NCBI GenBank assembly: GCA_905200615.1 | Contig: CAJKLB010000032.1 | Coordinates: 1 to 26,739, forward strand | Direction: 5' to 3' | DNA length: 26,739 nt | Source of the DNA: an uncultured Selenomonadales bacterium | GTDB lineage: Bacteria > Bacillota > Clostridia > Christensenellales > QALW01 | Shown here: in pieces, positions 22,266 to 26,739 of the stretch | Layout of the letters: the number at the start of each line of letters is the position of its first letter | How positions within the stretch are numbered: the stretch's first letter is position 1 | Translations under genes and position numbers: made by a program | Notes under the pieces: generated by a model | What the model saw: only the letters and a program-made list of their open reading frames with translations | What the model was told of the DNA's origin: nothing | The model's database searches: none

Positions 22266-24680
22266 TCAGACGGCGACGATATTGACCAGCTTTCCCGGAA
22301 CGGTTACAATTTTTTTTATGGTCTTATTGCCTATGGCGCTTTTTACTGTCTCGTTTTCAAGGGCAAGCGATTCCATCGTTTCTTTGTCTGCGTCAGCGGG
22401 AATCATCATTTTCGCTCTGACTTTTCCGCATATTTGGATGACGATTTCGATTTCTTCCCGTACCATTTTTGTTTCGTCCCATGCAGGCCAGGAGGTTTGA
22501 TACAGCCTGCCTTCAAAACCGGCCAGCTGCCACATTTCCTCTGTGATATGCGGCGATACGGGGTTTAAAAGAATCAGCAAAGTTTTCAATTCGTTTAAAG
22601 TGATTCCGCCGTATTTATAAATTTCATTTACGTATGTCATCATTGCCGCAATGGCGGTATTGAATTTCATGGCTTCATAATCTTCAGATACCTTTTTTAT
22701 GGTTGTGTGCAGCAGGGCTTCTCTTTGACTGTCGGGCTGAACACTGACGATCATATCCTGTAAACGCCATACACGTTCCAAAAATCTTTTGCAGCCGCGC
22801 GCGCCTTTTGTTGACCAAGGAATTGCCTGATCAAAAGCACCCATAAACATCTCGTACATTCTGAAGGCGTCCGCGCCAATTTCGGCAACAATATCATCAG
22901 GATTGATTACGTTTCCGCGGGATTTACTCATTTTTTCGCCGTTTTCACCGAGAATCATTCCATGACTGGTACGTTTTTGGTAGGGCTCTTTTGTGGGAAC
23001 AACACCGATGTCATATAAAAATCTATGCCAGAAGCGAGAATAAAGTAGGTGCAGAGTAGTATGCTCCATACCGCCGTTATACCAATCCACAGGCAGCCAA
23101 TAGTTCATTTTCTCCGGGTCGGCGATACAGGTGTCATTGTGCGGGTCAATGTATCGGATAAAATACCAGGAAGACCCGGCCCACTGAGGCATCGTGTCGG
23201 TTTCGCGCTTTGCCGGACCTCCGCAGCGAGGACAAGTCGTATTCACCCAGTCAGTCAGTTTGGCCAGCGGTGATTCAGCGTCCGCGGTGGGGATAAAATC
23301 ATCCGTATGCGGAAGCCTAAGGGGAAGCTCGCTCTCCGGCAGGGGCACCCAACCGCATTGATCGCAGTGTACCAGAGGAATAGGTTCTCCCCAATACCGC
23401 TGACGGGAGAATACCCAATCCCGCAGTTTATAGTTGATTTTTGCTTCACCCAGTCCCTTTTCCGTCAGCCAAGCAATCATGGCTTTTTTTGCTTCGGCAA
23501 CGCTTAGCCCGTTTAGGAATCCGCTGTTGATTAGTTTCCCCGAAGCAATATCGGTAAAGGCTGCCTCCTGTACATTGCCGCCGGCAACTACTTCTATAAT
23601 AGGAAGATTAAACTTTTTTGCAAAAGCCCAGTCGCGTTCATCGTGGGCGGGTACGGCCATGATGGCACCGGTACCGTAGGACATAAGAACATAATCTGAC
23701 ACCCAGATGGGAATTTGTTGATTGTTTACGGGATTTATCGCGTAAATTCCCTCTAAAACAACGCCGTTTTTTTCTTTGGCGGTCTCCGTGCGTTCAAAAT
23801 CACTTTTATGCTGCGCGGCTTCTTGATAGGCGCTTACTGCGTTTAAATTTTTGATTTTATCTTTTAAAGCCTCAATCATCGGATGCTCAGGGGAAATGAC
23901 CATATAGGTAGCCCCAAAGAGCGTATCGGGACGCGTTGTGAACACCGTTAAATCTTTTTCATAGGCGGGCACCTTAAATTTTACTAAGGCGCCTTGACTG
24001 CGGCCGATCCAATTGCGCTGCTGCGTTTTTACTTTTTCAATAAAATCTACATCATCAAGGCCGTCAAGCAGTTTTTGAGCGTAGTCAGTAATACGAAGCA
24101 TCCACTGACTTTTCGTTTTGCGGATAACGGAACCGCCGCAGCGTTCGCAGACCCCGCCTACCACTTCTTCGTTGGCAAGACCTACGTTACAAGAAGTGCA
24201 CCAATTGATGGCGACTTCACTTTTATAAGCCAGCCCTTTTTCAAATAATTTCAAAAAAATCCACTGGGTCCATTTGTAATAATCGGGATCGGTAGTATTG
24301 ACTTCTCGGGAATAATCAAAAGAAAAACCGATTTTTTTCAGCTGACTTCTGAAATGGTTAATATTGTTGGCAGTAACAATTTCGGGATGAATTTTGTTTT
24401 TTATGGCATAATTTTCTGTAGGAAGGCCAAAAGCATCCCAGCCGATGGGGTATAGAACATTGAAACCCTGCATACGGCGCTTTCTTGCAATGATATCCAG
24501 CGCTGTGTTAGACCGCGGATGACCGACATGGAGTCCTGCGCCTGAAGGATAGGGGAACTCAATGAGACCGTAAAATTTCGGCTTTGTTCTTTCGGAATCG
24601 TCTGCCTCGAAAGCTTTCTCCTTTTCCCAGATATCCTGCCATTTTTTTTCTATTTCCAAATGATTATAAGGTTCCGCCAT
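22266..24680 (-). CDS. leuS: leucyl-tRNA synthetase
   Basis: LeuRS charges tRNA(Leu). The 804-residue class I enzyme has HVGH (51-54, the HIGH motif) inside PYPSGAGLHVGHP and KMSKS at 583-587. The CP1 editing domain (about 220-400) includes TTRPDTLFGATY and the GTGAIMAVPAHDERD block needed for editing. CxxC pairs (CTSC, CERC, CDQC, CPRC) mark zinc-binding modules. Length is typical of bacterial LeuRS. The ATG at 24680 follows CGGAG. A short leader of about 50 bases contains only the hairpin CGGCG-AATATA-CGCCG (24697-24712). There is no room for a T-box riboswitch. Confidence 0.98.
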   Translation of the reverse strand: MAEPYNHLEIEKKWQDIWEKEKAFEADDSERTKPKFYGLIEFPYPSGAGLHVGHPRSNTALDIIARKRRMQGFNVLYPIGWDAFGLPTENYAIKNKIHPEIVTANNINHFRSQLKKIGFSFDYSREVNTTDPDYYKWTQWIFLKLFEKGLAYKSEVAINWCTSCNVGLANEEVVGGVCERCGGSVIRKTKSQWMLRITDYAQKLLDGLDDVDFIEKVKTQQRNWIGRSQGALVKFKVPAYEKDLTVFTTRPDTLFGATYMVISPEHPMIEALKDKIKNLNAVSAYQEAAQHKSDFERTETAKEKNGVVLEGIYAINPVNNQQIPIWVSDYVLMSYGTGAIMAVPAHDERDWAFAKKFNLPIIEVVAGGNVQEAAFTDIASGKLINSGFLNGLSVAEAKKAMIAWLTEKGLGEAKINYKLRDWVFSRQRYWGEPIPLVHCDQCGWVPLPESELPLRLPHTDDFIPTADAESPLAKLTDWVNTTCPRCGGPAKRETDTMPQWAGSSWYFIRYIDPHNDTCIADPEKMNYWLPVDWYNGGMEHTTLHLLYSRFWHRFLYDIGVVPTKEPYQKRTSHGMILGENGEKMSKSRGNVINPDDIVAEIGADAFRMYEMFMGAFDQAIPWSTKGARGCKRFLERVWRLQDMIVSVQPDSQREALLHTTIKKVSEDYEAMKFNTAIAAMMTYVNEIYKYGGITLNELKTLLILLNPVSPHITEEMWQLAGFEGRLYQTSWPAWDETKMVREEIEIVIQICGKVRAKMMIPADADKETMESLALENETVKSAIGNKTIKKIVTVPGKLVNIVAV

Positions 24681-24734
24681 AAAAAACTCCGTTTCCCGGC
24701 GAATATACGCCGTATTCCATAACTTTATTTTTTT

Positions 24735-24763
24735 ATTTTATTATAGATAAGAAGACTTGTCAA
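24735..24763 (-). promoter_or_regulatory. promoter of leuS
   Basis: On the minus strand TTGACA (24763-24758) and TAAAAT (24740-24735) are 17 bases apart. The -35 box overlaps the stop codon of the upstream HAD gene, so leuS can be transcribed separately from it. Confidence 0.7.
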
Positions 24764-25404
24764 CGGAAAACAAGCGCAGCAATCAAGGGAATCTCCGCGG
24801 GAGATTTTGCTAAAAATTCCGCGCCTTCCTGCTGAAGCTCCTCTTTTCCGCCGTATCCCCAAAGTGCTCCGATACAGGGAATTTTTATGTATTTTGCACC
24901 TTTTACATCGTCTTTCCGATCACCCACCATTACGGAAGCGGCGGGATGAGTAAAAAGCATATCTTCAAGCATTTTTCCTTTGCCGGGAAAATTTTTTTCG
25001 CCTTGGGCACCGGAAATAACGGAAAATATATTTCTGATGCCAAAGTGCTCTGTTACCGTGAGTACCATTGATTCTGGTTTTGCCGAGCAGATCCGGCAAT
25101 CAATATTTGCTTGGATAAGGGCGGAAAGCATTTCTTTTATCCCCGGAAACAGACTGTTTTCAAAGATGCCTTTCTCATTATAATATTCCCGGTAAATTTT
25201 TATTAATTGCTGTGCATCTTGTTCTTTTACGCCCCAAAGCCGGCGGAAGCTGTCAAAAAGCGGAGGACCGATGCAAGAACGCAATTGTTTATCTGTCAAG
25301 CGCGGCAATTGCTTTTTTTGTCTTACATATTCAATGGCGTTTAGAATACCGGGGGCGGAATCGGTTAAGGTTCCGTCAAGGTCAAAAATTACGGTTTTTT
25401 TCAA
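24760..25404 (-). CDS. HAD family hydrolase, phosphoglycolate phosphatase-like
   Basis: A 214-residue HAD-superfamily phosphatase. Motif I is DLDGT with nucleophile Asp8 and acid/base Asp10. Motif II is in CRICSAKPE, the motif III lysine is in the KNFPGKGKM region, and motif IV is VGDRKDD. The helical cap between residues 15 and 85 places it with the Gph/PpaX subgroup, whose members remove phosphate from phosphoglycolate, pyrophosphate or nucleotides. The substrate cannot be told from sequence. The start is TTG 25404 with AAAGGAG 8 bases upstream. No terminator separates it from leuS, so some co-transcription is likely. Confidence 0.9.
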   Translation of the reverse strand: MKKTVIFDLDGTLTDSAPGILNAIEYVRQKKQLPRLTDKQLRSCIGPPLFDSFRRLWGVKEQDAQQLIKIYREYYNEKGIFENSLFPGIKEMLSALIQANIDCRICSAKPESMVLTVTEHFGIRNIFSVISGAQGEKNFPGKGKMLEDMLFTHPAASVMVGDRKDDVKGAKYIKIPCIGALWGYGGKEELQQEGAEFLAKSPAEIPLIAALVFR

Positions 25405-25432
25405 AATAAGAACTCCTTTTTTATTTTAAAAT

Positions 25433-25461
25433 ATTATAACATGAAACCTTTTTTCTCACAA
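25433..25461 (-). promoter_or_regulatory. promoter of the HAD phosphatase gene, extended -10
   Basis: On the minus strand TTGTGA (25461-25456) and TATAAT (25438-25433) are 17 bases apart, with TGT before the -10 box. Confidence 0.75.
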
Positions 25462-25529
25462 TACAGAATGCTTGTTGATTGTCCATTCTTTTTTGTATGA
25501 TTTTGCGGCGGATAATTTTTCAAAAAAAA

Positions 25530-25547
25530 TGTCAAAAGTGTTTGACA
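25530..25547. promoter_or_regulatory. palindrome over the rpsU -35 box (operator candidate)
   Basis: TGTCAAA (25530-25536), AGTG, TTTGACA (25541-25547) is a perfect 7-bp inverted repeat whose right arm contains the rpsU -35 box. A regulator bound here would block the promoter. It could also be a chance duplicate of the TTGACA hexamer in opposite orientation. Confidence 0.4.
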
Positions 25548-25571
25548 GTTTGCGGTGTTATTTGATATAAT
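25542..25571 (+). promoter_or_regulatory. strong promoter of rpsU
   Basis: TTGACA (25542-25547) and TATAAT (25566-25571), both perfect consensus hexamers, are spaced by 18 bases. TGA precedes the -10 box. Confidence 0.9.
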
Positions 25572-25633
25572 CACCCCTGTGATATGAGAAAGTTACTCTC
25601 GTGTTAGATACAAAACCGAGGGGAGGGATATTG

Positions 25634-25807
25634 ATGTCAGAAATTCATGTTGGTGAAAATGAATCATTAGAAAATGCGCTGAAGCGTTTTAAACGTAAGT
25701 GCGCCCGCGCAGGAGTGTTGGCTGAAGTTCGTAAAAGAGAACATTACGAAAAGCCCAGCGTAAAAAGAAAGAAAAAAGCAGAAGCTGCCAGAAAACGTAA
25801 GTATTGA
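25634..25807 (+). CDS. rpsU: 30S ribosomal protein S21
   Basis: S21 is a small basic protein near the mRNA path of the 30S subunit, involved in initiation. The 57-residue product has ENESLENALKRFKRKC and ends in the lysine/arginine-rich RKKKAEAARKRKY, as in Firmicute S21. The ATG at 25634 follows GGGAGGG. A TTG one codon earlier is possible, while an 11-codon extension to 25601 has no ribosome site. It is a single-gene unit between its own promoter and terminator. Confidence 0.96.
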   Translation: MSEIHVGENESLENALKRFKRKCARAGVLAEVRKREHYEKPSVKRKKKAEAARKRKY

Positions 25808-25838
25808 TGGACGTAAATTATTTCTTTTTAAAAGTTTG

Positions 25839-25873
25839 AAAAAGCCGTAATTCATACGGCTTTTTCTTTTTTT
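25839..25873 (+). terminator. intrinsic terminator after rpsU
   Basis: AAAAAGCCGTA (25839-25849) and TACGGCTTTTT (25855-25865) form an 11-bp perfect stem with loop ATTCA, followed by CTTTTTTT. The IS element begins directly after the T-run. Confidence 0.93.
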
Positions 25874-25894
25874 GGCGCCTTTAGGTGTGGAAAT

Positions 25895-25916
25895 AAACCG
25901 CCGGTTCTACCGTGGG
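25895..25916 (+). repeat. left-end subterminal hairpin of the IS element
   Basis: CCGCCGG (25898-25904), loop TTCTA, CCGTGG (25910-25915) form an imperfect hairpin with one bulge and one G.T pair. It resembles the right-end hairpin with two changes in the 3' arm, so it may be partly worn. Confidence 0.6.
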
Positions 25917-25986
25917 AAGAAAGACGAGCAGAGCGACAAAAAAAGGGCGAGATGAAAGCAAGCCCAAAAAAACTATATGCAAAGAA

Positions 25987-26050
25987 AAAAACCTCCAAGT
26001 ATAGTGGTAGCGGTTTGGCGACCGCATTACTAAAGAACGAGGAGGTTTTT
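25987..26050 (+). promoter_or_regulatory. IS leader stem hiding the tnpA ribosome-binding site
   Basis: AAAAACCTCC (25987-25996) pairs perfectly over 10 bases with GGAGGTTTTT (26041-26050), which contains the tnpA ribosome site. Between them is an inner hairpin with GCGGT-TTGGCG-ACCGC and further pairs. Known IS200 elements keep transposase expression low by burying the ribosome site in a leader structure, and this layout matches. Confidence 0.7.
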
Positions 26051-26056
26051 AAGCAA

Positions 26057-26549
26057 ATGTTAAAAGCAGAAAAGAATGAAATAAAAAGTACAGCACATTC
26101 AAGATACAGATGTCAGTATCACATAGCATTTGCACCGAAGTACAGAAGAAAAAAATTTATGGCAAGCTGAAAAAGGACATCGGCGAAATATTAAGAAAAC
26201 TGTGCGTGCAAAAAGGAGTAGAAATAATAGAAGCAGAAACATGTGCAGACCATATGCACATGCTGGTTGAGTATACCACCGCATATAAGTATAGCACAGT
26301 TTATGGGATATCTCAAGGGAAAAAGTTCGCTGATGATATTTGATAGGCATGCAAACTTAAAATACAAATATGGTTCACGAAATTTTTGGTGCAGAGGATA
26401 TTATGCAGAGGATATTATGTAGATACAGTAGGACGAAACAAAAAATAATAGCAGAATACATAAAGAATCAGCTAGAGGAAGATTACGCACAAGACCAAAT
26501 AAGCATGAAAAAATATATAGACCCGTTCACGGGTAATAAGAATAAGTAA
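26057..26549 (+). pseudogene. tnpA: IS200-type Y1 transposase TnpA, inactivated by four lesions
   Basis: Frames joined in order read YHIAFAPKYRRKK, IYGKLKKDIGEILRKLC, the HUH motif as HMH (26251-26259), MGYLKGKSSLMIFDRHANLK, FWCRGYY, VDTVGRNKK and IIAEYIKNQ with the likely catalytic Tyr at 26457-26459. Joining needs four corrections: one A missing from the run near 26146-26152; one extra base at 26272; a 14-bp tandem duplication at 26391-26418; and one A missing from the run at 26440-26445. The residues needed for DNA nicking survive, but not in one frame. The start ATG 26057 lies 11 bases after GGAGG. Confidence 0.9.
26391..26418 (+). repeat. 14-bp exact tandem duplication inside tnpA
   Basis: GCAGAGGATATTAT occurs twice in direct succession (26391-26404 and 26405-26418). 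Removing one copy joins the RGYY and VDTVG parts of the transposase in frame, so the duplication is a secondary lesion rather than part of the original gene. Confidence 0.92.
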
Positions 26550-26560
26550 GCAAAAATAAA

Positions 26561-26656
26561 CAGCCGCACGAGAGCGGCTGCTGGAGATAGTAATGCGGTG
26601 CTAAACTTTCAGAGCCCCTTGGAGGGGATAAGCCAGTAATAGCCTCTTTTAGGGGC
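26561..26656 (+). other. structured right-end region of the IS, possible non-coding RNA
   Basis: Between the tnpA stop and the right-end hairpin are about 100 bases with no coding potential and several stems: CAGCCGC-ACGAGA-GCGGCTG (26561-26580), CCCCT-TGG-AGGGG (26615-26627) and GCCTC-TTTTA-GGGGC (26642-26656). A longer pairing, CTGG (26581-26584) with CCAG (26633-26636), encloses the middle one. In tnpB-bearing relatives the right end encodes the omega RNA. No tnpB is here, so this could be a leftover of a larger element or merely transposition structure. Confidence 0.4.
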
Positions 26657-26661
26657 GGAGC

Positions 26662-26686
26662 AAACCACCGGTTGAACCGGTGGTTT
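26662..26686 (+). repeat. right-end hairpin of the IS element
   Basis: AAACCACCGGTT and AACCGGTGGTTT are perfect 12-base arms around one central G, so a real hairpin would have a 10-bp stem and a TTGAA loop. It resembles the left-end hairpin and is typical of the IS200/IS605 right end recognised by TnpA. Confidence 0.75.
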
Positions 26687-26697
26687 TCAGACTGTCG

Positions 26698-26726
26698 AAA
26701 AAGTCCAGTATAAGCTGGGCTTTTTT
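26698..26726 (+). terminator. terminator-like hairpin beyond the IS
   Basis: AAAAAGTCCAG (26698-26708) and CTGGGCTTTTT (26715-26725) pair over 11 positions with one G.T, loop TATAAG, and end in six T (26721-26726). On the minus strand it also ends in TTTTT, so it may serve a gene beyond the right edge. Confidence 0.7.
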
Positions 26727-26739
26727 GCATAAATAAGGT

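Larger units (their letters stand above)
25880..26690 (+). mobile_element. decayed IS200/IS605-family insertion sequence (tnpA only)
   Basis: The element of about 0.8 kb contains a Y1 (HUH) transposase reading frame with several lesions, a 5' leader stem, and subterminal hairpins at both ends instead of terminal inverted repeats. AAACCGCCGGTT on the left (25895-25906) and AAACCACCGGTT on the right (26662-26673) agree in 11 of 12 bases, which defines the ends approximately. This family inserts as single-stranded DNA without target duplication, so the exact borders cannot be read here. No tnpB is present. With tnpA broken it cannot move on its own, though ends might still be mobilised by a related transposase elsewhere. 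Confidence 0.85.

Noticed and set aside
24681..24757. T-box riboswitch before leuS
   Set aside because: The leader is too short and has no T-box sequence or antiterminator.
26641..26690. CRISPR-like repeat at the right end of the IS
   Set aside because: The inverted arms occur once per end, with no array of regularly spaced direct repeats.

Overview
The window is a chromosomal stretch of a low-G+C, spore-lineage Firmicute, most likely a clostridial anaerobe. The evidence is the pairing of sporulation genes (SpoIVB, a Spo0A DNA-binding domain, a SpoIIM-like membrane protein) with Firmicute-type gene order (lysA/M50/scpA/scpB; rpsO-pnp; rpsB-tsf-pyrH-frr-uppS-cdsA-dxr-rseP-ispG; Asp23-fakA). 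Strong GGAGG-type ribosome sites, frequent TTG starts and the MEP isoprenoid route fit as well. No genus can be named from the sequence alone.

Layout. (1) 1-2400 is a sporulation block: spoIVB, a Spo0A homologue without the receiver domain, and a SpoIIM-like membrane protein. (2) 2467-7052 holds a D-Ala-D-Ala carboxypeptidase, then lysA with its own promoter, an M50 membrane protease, scpA and scpB. (3) 7120-8343 is an accessory lipoprotein with YD/RHS-like repeats. (4) 8351-10954 is rpsO (extended -10 promoter, leader, terminator) and pnp. (5) 11097-19096 is a long translation, UMP kinase, lipid and isoprenoid gene string running from rpsB to ispG, split by terminators after tsf and pyrH and restarted by a promoter before frr. 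(6) 19210-19726 is a frameshifted GNAT acetyltransferase, followed by structured non-coding DNA. (7) 19926-25461 is a minus-strand block: Asp23 and FakA, leuS, and a HAD phosphatase, with three recognisable promoters. (8) 25530-25873 is rpsU with a strong promoter and terminator, on the plus strand. (9) About 25880-26690 is a decayed IS200/IS605-family element whose tnpA carries four mapped lesions; another terminator-like hairpin follows it.

The genes are mostly core housekeeping: ribosomal proteins, EF-Ts and ribosome recycling; UMP kinase; undecaprenyl diphosphate and CDP-diacylglycerol synthesis for envelope lipids; two MEP enzymes; intramembrane proteolysis; chromosome condensation; lysine synthesis; leucyl-tRNA charging.

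The most unusual points are: the receiver-less Spo0A at the normal spo0A locus, behind a nested RNA structure that covers its start; a hairpin covering the annotated uppS start; 11-nt complementarity between the rpsB leader and the tsf terminator; the GNAT frameshift; and the IS200-like remnant with a sequestered ribosome site, a lesion caused by a 14-bp duplication, and a highly structured right end. I found no CRISPR array, tRNA, rRNA or T-box.
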